From Pelargonium nanum (Eukaryota; Streptophyta; Magnoliopsida; Geraniales; Geraniaceae): a DNA stretch of 21,653 nucleotides. How positions within the stretch are numbered: the stretch's first letter is position 1; each line of letters opens with the position of its first letter. The notes under the pieces were generated by a model, which saw only the letters and a program-made list of their open reading frames with translations, did not search any database and was not told the DNA's origin. The stretch spans positions 1 through 21,653 of the forward strand of contig JAYMTF010001724.1 in NCBI GenBank assembly GCA_036897485.1, given 5' to 3'. Positions 1 through 8,779 of the stretch are shown here, piece by piece. The translations under genes were made by a program, and so were the position numbers.

Positions 1-791
1 ATTTCGTATCTGTCGTAATCCATCGTTGTTATCCAATCTATAGTTATCCAATCCAAACGATCAAACGCAGCCGGCTTATCCATTGGATTTCTCTGGTTTG
101 ATTTCCACTAAATATATTCGTAAGGAACAGTGATGAATTTTAACTGTAATTAAATTTTGATCAGAATTAAACTTGTGGTTTACAAAAAAAAAAAAAAAAC
201 ACTTAGTTGGGAGTGGCCTCATGTGATTTGAAAAGGTTCCTATCTTACAATTTTGGAGTATTTTGTGCATTTTCTTATAATTTGTCTCAAACTATTTTGT
301 CATTTTTTTTGTTGTTATGGATCATCTTATTTTTACAAGTGAAAGGTCTACTTATTCTTTCTTTTTTACAATGAGTTTTCTGTAAGAAATGTTCTCTGTT
401 ATAAACATGAAAGAATGAAAACCTGAATTCAGATATGTGAAGCCCATTCACCAACCAAGCCAACCTTGAATATATATGACTTCAAACATCATAATTAATT
501 AAGATTAAACCTAGCAGCCAAAACTGCCTGGCATTGAATTGCCACATGTTTTTGTTCCACCAACCCCCCTTGTGGCCCACAAATACACACAAATATCACA
601 TACCTCCACTTGCATTTCTCCTATAAACATTTACTCGTACACCTTCCTGCATGGACCGCCCAAATTCGGTAACACAACTATATATTCTCAACTCCTTACC
701 CACTAGAGTTGTGTGCAAAACAAAAATACCATATACTACTCTAGAGTCTAGAGGGCGCGGGAGCTGAAAACCCTCATTTCAAGCACCAAAA
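1..791. other. Upstream intergenic region of the transporter gene
   Basis: No gene is supported here. The first 90 bases resemble the end of a plant MITE: short ATCCAATC-type repeats followed by a run reading CCAAACGATCAAACGCAGCC. This assignment rests on recall of similar plant repeats and is weak. A homopolymer A run lies at about 183-199. The rest is AT-rich 5' flank and leader of the LHT8-like gene. Two AC-element-like MYB motifs (ACCAACC) are visible at about 450-456 and 559-565. An inverted repeat made of two overlapping CTAGAG units lies in the leader near 740-752. Confidence 0.4.
621..628 (+). promoter_or_regulatory. Candidate TATA box of the LHT8-like gene
   Basis: CTATAAAC lies 164 bases before the start codon at 792, which would give a leader of about 140 bases. 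A second candidate, CTATATATT at about 678-686, would give a shorter leader. The sequence alone does not decide between them. Confidence 0.4.
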
Positions 792-3146
792 ATGGGTGAT
801 GTCCGGGAAATAAAGTCAGCCCCGTTGACGCCCCGGCTGGGCAGCACGCCTCCGGTGTCATGTCCACCCTCTCAGTTCCACTCACCGTCTCTATCCCGGT
901 CGCCCCTACTAGACGAAATGGCACCTCAGAGCAAGACCCCTAAGCAAAGAACCCCATTCTCTCTCACCCCTAAGTTCTTGACTCCCCTCGGTAGCCCTAT
1001 GAGGAAGGCTTTGCGGCTCACCAAGCTCGACCCTCAGGACGCTTGGCTTCCCATCACCGAATCAAGAAACGGGAACAAGTACTACGCTGCTTTCCACACG
1101 TTGTGCTCGGGAATCGGAATTCAGGCTCTTATCCTCCCCGTCGCCTTCACATTACTTGGATGGTAACTATTTATAATAAAGTATTTCTCCAGTTTTTCAG
1201 AAAATGAAAACTGTTTTCTACAACTAAACGAATCTGTAGCTAGGTTTCTGATCATATTACGATGCATGCAGGACATGGGGAATTATAAGCTTGACTTTGG
1301 GATTTGTATGGCAACTTTACACCTTATGGTTGCTCGTCCATCTCCATGAGTCCGTAGAAACCGGGGTCCGCTACAGTCGATACCTCCAACTCTTCAGTGC
1401 TACCTTCGGTGAGAAGATGACGAGTCTGGTGGCGGCTTTTCCGGTCATGTACCTATCGGCGGGGACATGCACGGCGCTTATCATTATCGGAGGATCCACC
1501 TCCAAGACATTTTTCCAAATAGTGTCCGGCGGAGTAATCCACTTGAGCACCGTTGAGTGGTACTTGTTGTTCACGTTTGGGGCGGTGCTGCTGTCTCAGC
1601 TGCCAAACTTGAACTCCATCGCCGGAGTGTCCCTCATCGGAGCCATCTCGGCCGTCGGATACTGCACCTTGATCTGGGTCGTTTCCGTGGCGGAGGGAAG
1701 GATGCCGGGAGTGTCCTACAACCCGGTCACCGTCTCATCGGATGTTGAGAACGCTTTTGCTTTGCTCAATGCATTTGGTATCATTGCTTTTGCTTTTAGA
1801 GGCCATAACCTTGTTCTTGAAATTCAGGTACAAGCTCTATTTTAATCTTTACTTACTAACTCACTTTAATTTTCATTTATATTGTACTGTCACTATATAT
1901 TTGTTCATGTCCATTTCCGAGTTGTGCTCAAATAATCATCATATTAAAAATTTGGTGCACAGATCACACATGTCACATATCAGCAGAAGTTACTTAGATT
2001 ATAATTTTGTCAAATGTATTAATTTCGGCCCTGCTAATTATAAATGTCATATCAGGCTACTAATCTAAAACTATACAGCTAGGTATGGTTGGTAGGAACT
2101 AGAAAAGGTTGGTAGTAGCTACTATTAAAAATCCCAACTGTTGAAGAAAATCAAACTTAAGACAAATATTTGATGAAAAAAAATTGGAGCCCAAAATGTA
2201 TTGTATGAAGTTAGGTACATGCTAGTTAGTTGGTGTACGTAGGAATAGTAGCCCAAATGTGAAAGACAAAATAGGATATTGAAAATCACAAAACATAAAG
2301 TTTTAAAAATGTCAACACTAAGCAAGATTTTCTAATGCATATCCACAAAGAAGACTTTTGGCATTTTTAATTTTGACCTATCATGTATCTTATAATATTG
2401 TTATACCATACCTAATGTTTTTACTAGCAACGATATTAACGTTATGACCGTTATGATGATTGATCGAATCTGACACGTCTAAACAAATACAAAACGTCTA
2501 AACTTTAAAATATAAAATTTTGCAGGCCACGATGCCTTCAAACGAGAAGCACCCATCGTACGTGCCAATGTGGAAAGGCGTGAAGGTCGCATACACCCTC
2601 ATAGCCTTGTGCTTGTTTCCCCTTGCAATCGGCGGCTACTGGGCTTACGGCCACTTGATCCCCGCCAACGGCGGCATGTTAACAGCCTTGTACCAGTTCC
2701 ATTCCGGCGATGCCTCCCCGTTTCTGCTAGGCCTCACAAGCTTACTTGTGATAGTCAATTGCACCAGCTCCTTCCAGATTTACGGCATGCCCGTGTTCGA
2801 CGACATGGAGTCCAAGTACACCATGAGGAAGAAGAAGGCGTGCCCGTGGTGGCTCCGCTCGTTGAGCCGCCTCTTCTTTGGGTTCATGTGCTTCTTCATT
2901 GCCGTGGCCATGCCTTTCCTCGGAAGCCTGGCGGGCCTGATTGGAGGAATTGCGCTTCCGGTGACGCTAGCATATCCATGTTTTATGTGGCTCAAGATCA
3001 AGAAACCAAAAATGTTTGGACCAATGTGGTGGCTCAATTGGGGGCTAGGGCTGCTCGGAATGGGGCTCAGCGGTGTGCTCGTGGCGGCCGGACTTTTTGT
3101 TGTCATTCAAACTGGGATCAAAGTCAGCTTCTTCAATCCTCATTAA
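792..3146 (+). CDS. LHT8: Lysine/histidine transporter-like 8 (LHT8/AATL1-type amino acid permease)
   Basis: Exons 792-1162, 1272-1827 and 2526-3146 join in phase (GT-AG throughout) into 515 codons plus stop. This is close to my recollection of about 519 aa for Arabidopsis LHT8 (At1g47670). The family are proton-coupled amino acid transporters of the AAAP superfamily with about 11 membrane spans, usually in the plasma membrane. The first 80-90 residues are hydrophilic and rich in Ser/Pro and Thr/Pro pairs (SAPLTPR, LSRSPLL, FSLTPKFLTPLGSP), as in the LHT7/LHT8 branch and unlike short LHT1. The transport core begins at LDPQDAWLPITESRNGN and GIGIQALILPVAF. It continues through LYTLWLLVHLHES, FPVMYLSAGTC, a membrane segment ending GIIAFAFRGHNLVLEIQ, and KHPSYVPMWKGVKVAY. 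The split codon at exon 1/2 gives Trp124. Exons are clearly GC-richer than the introns and flanks. The substrate is not determinable from sequence. LHT8 type rather than LHT1 is well supported; strict orthology is inferred. Confidence 0.93.
1828..2525 (+). other. Intron 2 of the LHT8-like gene
   Basis: This intron is about 700 bases and AT-rich. It is bounded by CAG|GTACAA and a TTTTGCAG|GCC acceptor. I see no repeat, RNA gene or additional exon inside it. Short open frames here are chance. Confidence 0.85.
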
Positions 3147-3428
3147 CAACGTTAACAAAATGTTGCATGTATTGTGAAACTGAAGCAAATGTGACATGTA
3201 ATTCTATATTATTTTTGTAATACAAAGTTGTACCAAAGAGATCCAATTAATTCTTCTATTTTGTCCTACCCAATACCAATAGCTAACGCATAGATGCTGA
3301 AGCATATATATGCTTCTATTCGTATGAATTACAAAGATAAACGATGAAATTCAAGTAAGACATAATAAAAGGGCAGTATGTTAATTAGCAGCAGCATGTT
3401 TAAACATCTAATTAGTATATGTAGGCCT

Positions 3429-3605
3429 TAGGGGTGTGTACCGGTTCATAACTGGACCAGACCAGACCCGATAATGAAAGATTTAGATGATTATTGGATC
3501 TCAGGTTCGAGTTTCAGTTGTTACGTTTACTTATAAAAAAAAATGTTATAGACTGGATTAGACCGGACCGGGACCGAAACCATATTAATGGACCGGATTT
3601 TTGGG
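3429..3605 (+). mobile_element. Decayed non-autonomous hAT-like fragment
   Basis: It begins TAGGGGTGTGTACCGG and carries several GGACC/ACCGG words (ACTGGACCAGACC, GACCGGACCGGGACCG, GGACCGG). That is a style common in degenerate plant hAT-type elements whose ends start with TAGGG or CAGGG. No clear second terminal repeat or target duplication is visible, so the right limit is approximate. Confidence 0.35.
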
Positions 3606-3752
3606 AGTTGAAAATTGAGTATTATTCCTGGATTTCGTACTTTATTTGTTTTTTTTTTTTAAAGTATCGTACTTTATTAGTTAGTTTAGTTTAGATACAA
3701 ATTAATTTAAGTTTACCTTTGCCTCCCATAAATATGAGCCAGTACAGATTGA

Positions 3753-3925
3753 AATATTGTATCCATCATATAGGAAATATGAACTTTATTATAGACTTTC
3801 AAAGCCAATTTATCATTCATATCCATAAGAAGCATATTGAATAATTTTATCCATTATATATATAGTAAATATGAACTTCATAATGGATTTTCTAAGCCAA
3901 TTTATCATTCATATCAAATGATGAT
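3753..3925 (+). repeat. Two-copy degenerate tandem repeat, about 85 bp unit
   Basis: Copy 1 (about 3753-3835) and copy 2 (about 3839-3925) share, in the same order, ATCCATNATATA, AAATATGAACTT, and AAGCCAATTTATCATTCATATC. Spacing is the same with scattered substitutions, which indicates an old tandem duplication. It may belong to a decayed MITE that ends near 3988. Confidence 0.7.
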
Positions 3926-4635
3926 GAAATCTCAGGATGAATATCAAAATTTAACATTTTCATCTATCCATACAAGCAAACACACCCTATGTGTATATAA
4001 CTTTTAATAATGTTCATCCAAATCTTTGGTGTTTTGAAAGACTTCGCGATCGAATTTGTAACTTCTCCTATGACGTAATAATGTTAGATGTTTTGTTTAT
4101 GATATCTAAGCTAGAGAAGCACTTCATAATCATTGGTATTCTCTTCAATAATGGAATCAAGAATACCCAAAAAAAGATACACACTTTTGCACCATCACAA
4201 GGATTCTCTTGCTAACTTGCCTTGATATAACCTCAACCTTAGCTGGCTGACCATGAATTATTTATTAGGCCACCAAAAATTCACAAACAAGTGTCACCAT
4301 GCCATTAGAATATAATAGAGATACCAACAAAATGTTAGTTTACTATAAAATCTAAGAATCTTTTGAGCTACAATCCACAGAATCATCTTTAAATTCAACA
4401 TGAAGTAACCAATATCAAACAAAGAATGAGAAGTGCAAGGGACAGAGATTTGCACTGATTTGTTCGGGCTTTACTATTTTTACGGTCGACAATGATTGAA
4501 ATAACTAGGGCACATCGCCGGCAATCCGGCATATTCTTGATGCCTACATGCACATTAAAAATGACTTGGGAATTGACCCATTCTTAATTTATTTTATCAC
4601 ACCAAATGGTTGGACTGTTCGCCACTTCTCTTTGT

Positions 4636-4643
4636 TATATATT
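4636..4643 (+). promoter_or_regulatory. Candidate TATA box of the GDSL gene
   Basis: TATATATT lies about 70 bases before the start codon at 4707. That implies a short leader of about 40 bases, in a normal arrangement for a plant promoter. Confidence 0.55.
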
Positions 4644-4706
4644 AAGTACTTTAGTGCATGGTGATAATTAAATAACATTGGTCAAAAATCACAAGAGATT
4701 TTACAA

Positions 4707-6789
4707 ATGGCAAGAACTTGGGTCCTACATATTTTTCTCTTAACCATCTCTATTGCAAATTTAGTCCTAGCAACAGACGTGCCTGCAATATTTGTGTTTG
4801 GTGACTCCACTGTGGATGTTGGGACCAACAATCACCTGCCAAAATGCCAGGCTAGGGCTGACGTATTGTTCAATGGGATTGATTTTCGTTACTCCATGCC
4901 GACGGGGAGGTTCAGCAATGGTTTCAACACTGCTGATATACTTGGTACGTACCATATTGATCACCTACTTGGTACATAAGAGAGATAGATAGGATCCCGT
5001 TTCCGTTTTTAACTTTATGGGTGACGTGGACCGAAGAGATAGATATAGGAGTCCATTTCCATTTTAACTTTTTTGGTTGGCCAAATATATAGGCGAAGAT
5101 TGAGATCCCAAATGGGCTTGAATGATAGATGTAGAGTTACATAGAAGGCCCAAGTAGACTTGAATGATAGATTAAGAGTTATATAGAAGACCCAAGTGAG
5201 CTTGAATGATAAGAGAAGATAGAAGGCCCAAAGAAAAAAGTAAAGAAGCTCAATAAAAGAGAGAATAGATAAAAAATTTAATTATACAAGTTTTTTGGGG
5301 TGTAAAGATTTGAACGACTTTGAGGTCACATAAGCTTTGATACCATGTAAGAGAATCAACTCAACTAGAAGCTCAAGCTTATAGGTGAAGTCCTCATTTA
5401 TTCTTTACCATATTCCAACACACATTATACACGGTGACAACTCAACTGTGTGAAAATATCGTTCACCAATAAACCAAACAATGATATGTTATTTACATAG
5501 CTAGTGTGTGTCACTACCTACTACGACTCAACCTATCTCCAACATTTGTTATTTGTCTTACTAATACTTTTTATTTGAATTCATATGTTAATTTCATCTA
5601 AATATAATAGCCAGGTTATTTGGTTTTAAGTCGAGCCCGCTGCCTTTTTTGCAACTACTTAACACCCGAAAGATGTTTTTTAAGAGGAACATTCTCCGGG
5701 GAGTCAACTTTGCTTCCGGAGGGTCCGGAATCCTTGACGCAACGGGCGAGCAATTTGTAAGTCTTGCTACACACTAATGATCGAATATTTGACTTGAAGA
5801 GGATTGATGCTTATAGTTTCAAGTGTTTGTGAAAACAGGTCCAAGTTGTTTCATTGGAAGAACAAGTCCAACAATTCGCCTATGTGCGTAGCACTATCAA
5901 TGAAGTATTGAATTTTGATGCACAAAACTTTACTTCGAAGTCGTTGTTTATAATCAGCGTTGGAAGCAATGACATCTTTGAATATTTCGGTTCCACCTTT
6001 GAACCCAATATCACACAATTCATGCCTAATCTCATTCAAACTTATGAGAATCTTCTTAAGGTACGCAATAAAAGGCACAATACTACATATTACAAGTTTA
6101 TATGTACAAGGAAAATTCACATATTATCCTTAATGAAATTTAAGTTATTACAACTTCTCTACTATGAACACATACAAACAATATATCTTTCACAATAATT
6201 TATTTAAATATGAATATGTAACAGAATTTAACAAACTTTGGAGCGAGGAAATTTGGCATTATGAGTGTTCCTCCCATAGGTTGCTGTCCAAGAGAACGGG
6301 CCTTTAACGGTGGTGAATGCAACGACTTAATGAATGAGTTTGCGCAAAACTTTTATGTTTCTGTTGAAGCCCTAATGCGAAAATTGAGTTTGGAAGTCCA
6401 AGGGATCAAGTTTTCACTAGGAAATACATATAAAATTGCACGGACCATCATCGATAATCCTCTTGCATTTGGTAATTAACTAGCCTTCTTGCGAGAAACT
6501 TGTTTAGATTAATTTTTTGACTATAAATTAAGTGCAATATGTGTATTGAATTTATGTCTTAGGGTTCAAGGAGATCGGAAAAGCTTGTTGTGGGAACGGA
6601 ACGTTGAACGGAGAGGGAGCGTGCACGCCGGTAGCAAACGTATGTGATGATAGGAAGGAGTTCTTCTTTTGGGATAGGTTCCATCCAACTGAGGCCGCCG
6701 CGGAGGTGGCCGCCTTAACCTTCTACGGTAGTGCTGGACAATTTGTAACACCCATGAATTTAAGCATGCTAGCTCAGGTTTATGCCTAA
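4707..6789 (+). CDS. GDSL-motif esterase/lipase, secreted
   Basis: Exons 4707-4944, 5611-5756, 5839-6060, 6225-6471 and 6563-6789 join in phase into 359 codons plus stop, the usual length and five-exon layout of plant GDSL lipases. Residues 1-22 form a hydrophobic signal peptide ending near LVLA, so the product is probably secreted to the apoplast or cell wall. Block I is FGDSTVDVGTNN with nucleophile Ser34. Block II is GVNFASGG (110-117). Block III is VGSND, with oxyanion-hole Asn172. Block V is WDRFHPTE, giving catalytic Asp322 and His325. VPPIGCCP and a conserved CCGNG segment are also present. All catalytic residues are intact, so the enzyme is probably active on ester bonds of lipids or acylated polymers. 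The specific substrate cannot be read from sequence. The codon split at exon 1/2 is G|CC (Ala80); using the AG two bases further on would put the frame out. I recognise the family but not a particular named member. Confidence 0.93.
4979..5226 (+). repeat. Tandem repeats in GDSL intron 1
   Basis: There are two short arrays. About 4979-5032 and 5033-5082 are two copies built on GAGATAGATA, then a TTTCCRTTTTTAAC block. From 5107, three units (5107-5148, 5149-5190, 5191-5226, of 42, 42 and 36 bp) each start CCCAAG/CCCAAA. Each continues CTTGAATGAT and a purine-rich tail ending TAGAAGG or TAGAAGA. They abut the LTR-element fragment on their right and probably belong to its internal leader. Confidence 0.7.
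5107..5544 (-). mobile_element. Fossil LTR-retrotransposon fragment (one LTR plus primer-binding site), probably Copia or TRIM type
   Basis: Read on the minus strand, a candidate LTR of about 199 bp begins TGTTGGAGATA at 5544 and ends TCTCTTACA at 5346, with TG...CA ends. It is followed at once by TGGTATCAAAGC (5345-5334), which matches the initiator-Met tRNA primer-binding site used by many plant Copia and TRIM elements with one difference. Leftward (5107-5333) lies leader-like sequence with tandem units. No second LTR and no gag-pol sequence is visible, so this is a broken, partial copy inside a host intron. Family assignment is by the ends and primer site only. The gene's splicing frame is unaffected. 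Confidence 0.65.
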
Positions 6790-6859
6790 TTGTATAATTA
6801 TTATATATAATCAACAACAACAATTGAGCATATACAAGAAGTTGTATATTTAAGGAAAG

Positions 6860-6865
6860 AATAAA
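6860..6865 (+). terminator. Polyadenylation signal of the GDSL gene
   Basis: AATAAA lies 71 bases after the stop codon ending at 6789, a normal distance for a plant near-upstream element. Confidence 0.55.
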
Positions 6866-7200
6866 TGGATCTTGTGTTGATCTCACCAAACTTTTTGTTG
6901 CTTCTACTTTCATACAAATTCTAATAATAAGGATTAGATAAATAAAAAAAGTATATGAAATATTGTTCATCATTCATCAAGATGTTATGTCTAGCAGTGT
7001 AGGCTTCAATATTCCATTAATTTCCTTTTGTTTTTGAGGCTTCAACATCCATAAGGACCATGAATATGAATTTGTCACTACCAAGCTTTTGGTAGTGAAG
7101 TGTATGAAAATATAATATTGTGTGTATAATCCTTACAATTCCAAAATTGTATCGAAGTTTCGTGAGTATTATCCTTTGGTGTTTGCTTAATTTGTCATGT

Positions 7201-7260
7201 AAAGAAGTATAACTTTTTGTCCCTTCGGGTACATCCGATAAAAAAGAAGTATAACCTTTA
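7201..7260 (+). pseudogene. 5' fragment of U6 snRNA flanked by a target-site-like direct repeat
   Basis: Positions 7219-7243 match the first 25 nt of plant U6 snRNA (GTCCCTTCGGGGACATCCG then ATAAAA), with one difference: GGGTAC instead of GGGGAC. The fragment starts exactly at U6 nucleotide 1 and stops at the internal A run. It is flanked by AAAGAAGTATAACTTTTT (7201-7218) and AAAGAAGTATAACCTTTA (7243-7260), which match at 16 of 18 positions. Known U6 retrocopies made by LINE machinery carry such duplications. This looks like a very short retro-insertion rather than a working gene: there is no upstream sequence element, no usual TATA spacing and no 3' three quarters of U6. The match is recalled from the conserved U6 sequence, not searched. 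Confidence 0.75.
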
Positions 7261-8251
7261 GTTTTAGCTCAATATTTAGCGTCATGGTTGAATACAAATA
7301 GTAGAATACTGGTCAGTCCATTATAATTATTTACTAACTTTTTTAACATTGTCTTTCAGTATCGTTAATTATTCATCAATTTCAAAATTAGTGTCTTGAT
7401 TCTTCTTGTTCTTTAGAGAAAAACTAAGTAAAAAATAATTAAAATTTTACATTTTTTCTTGTGTTCCTGTGGGTTGGCGTTAGAGTTGTGGAAGCTACGG
7501 GCCTACGCAATAAAAGAGTCAACCCAATGGGTTAGGCAGAGGGGCTAGGTTTACGTAATAGTCGAATCAGACGCCCAACCAATCAGCCAGCAGTGCAGAC
7601 TGGAGGGGAGGGCGATTCAGTTCTTTCGGCCTTATTATATCGATTATTGGTGTTTTATCTTCGTGGTTTAAAATAATAGTTTGTTTTCACCGGGCGATCT
7701 GCGAACCAAGTTTTCCCTACATTACCTATGTTCTCAGAGTCTATTATGGAAATGTTAGAGTGGGTTGGGCTTTCGGCTCCTCCATATATTATGGCTCTTT
7801 TGGAAGCAGATCTTTAATTTACTCAAAATAATGAAAAACAATTCATTTGTAGACAACAAAAAATAGATAAAATGAACATTAATTTTAATGTACATTGTTA
7901 ATGTTATTACCAGAAAGAACTATGCAAGTTAAGTAACAACATATAAGTTTTTTTTTTTTTTTTTTTTTTTGGAAGGAACAACATATAAGTTTTGTTAAAT
8001 AAATAAAAAAAAGTAACAACATATAAGTTTAAAAAGATAGAACTTGCGTAGGGATTTCGTTGAGACTGCGACCCATCTTTAATGTTTAGCAGAAAGGGAG
8101 AGACCGGAATTGTTGCCATCTAAAACAAACAATACCAAAACAACATAACCAGAAGATGACACTTACAGTTACATATGCTACTGCGTAGAAACGTACCAGT
8201 TTAATTATTTAAATAATTCAGGTAACAATCTCATGTTATTCCCTTGTTCTT

Positions 8252-8398
8252 TGAGTATCCTAAAGCTTATCTCAAAAAATTATCAGAATAGTTCATGAAC
8301 TAAGGACCGAATCACTTTAGATGTCAATATGGTTTCTAAAATTCTGAGTATCCTAAAGATTATTCAAAAATATATATCAGAACAGTACATGAACTAGT
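8252..8398 (+). repeat. Direct repeat, about 52 bp, two copies separated by about 40 bp
   Basis: Copy 1 (about 8252-8305) and copy 2 (about 8345-8398) share TGAGTATCCTAAAG, a TTAT..CAAAAA block, ATATCAGAAYAG or its one-base variant, and TCATGAACTA/ACATGAACTA in order. Copies are diverged. No transposon ends are evident. Confidence 0.6.
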
Positions 8399-8666
8399 AA
8401 CTATGTTGCATAGACACAGATACAACACGACACTGATACAGCGACACGATACATTAATCAAACGTTCAATTATCTTCATTGTCATTCTCTTATGCCAGCT
8501 TTTCATCATCCTCGTGCATTTCCTTGATTGTAATTCACCCATTTCTTCACCTAAATCATCAATTATACTTTCATCTTTCTCATTCTGTGATTTACCTTTG
8601 TTTGCATTTATAATTTGGCAAACAAGCACCTATACATCATATATTGTCTGCAACAAAACCTGGCCA

Positions 8667-8672
8667 TTTATT
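8667..8672 (-). terminator. Polyadenylation signal of the OEP23-type gene
   Basis: AATAAA on the minus strand lies 108 bases past the stop codon at 8780, the only close match downstream of that gene. Confidence 0.5.
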
Positions 8673-8779
8673 CACCAGAATTAATTGTTTCTTTTCTAGC
8701 TAGTAATGGTAGGAGTACATGTTTACAAGTTGGACATTGCTGGTCTAAAAATTTAGTTATAAAAGCATTCAGCAGAAGG

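Larger units (their letters stand above)
3147..4706. other. Intergenic region between the LHT8-like and GDSL genes
   Basis: The left end holds the 3'UTR of the transporter gene, without a clear AATAAA close to the stop. The middle holds hAT-like debris (about 3429-3605) and a two-copy tandem repeat (about 3753-3925). The tail near 3965-3990 reads like the end of a plant MITE (CAAGCAAACACACCCTA). The last 300 bases are the promoter of the GDSL gene. No coding region is supported; the open frames at 3494-3694 and 3991-4215 have no recognisable content. Confidence 0.6.
6790..8666. other. Intergenic region between the GDSL and OEP23-type genes
   Basis: This stretch is about 1.9 kb with no supported gene. 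It contains the GDSL 3'UTR, the U6-derived insertion (7201-7260), a less AT-rich island at about 7460-7810 with no recognised homology, a T run at about 7950-7971 and a spaced direct repeat (about 8252-8398). Short open frames here, including the minus-strand frame at 8360-8629, show no family motifs. Confidence 0.6.

Noticed and set aside
2570-3220. Plus-strand open frame of 216 codons overlapping exon 3 of the transporter gene.
   Set aside because: Out-of-frame shadow of GC-rich exon 3; the transporter frame has the conserved motifs and phase.
3508-3525. GGTTCGAGTTTCAG as a Pol III B box of a tRNA-derived SINE.
   Set aside because: No A box at the right distance, no 3' tail and no target duplication; it lies within the hAT-like debris.
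7201-7320. A functional U6 snRNA gene.
   Set aside because: Only the first 25 nt are present; the rest of U6 and the plant upstream promoter elements are missing.
8360-8629. Minus-strand open frame of 89 codons downstream of the OEP23-type gene.
   Set aside because: No recognisable family; its end comes from a low-complexity CGACAC/TGTGTC repeat-like stretch, and it lies beyond that gene's polyadenylation signal.
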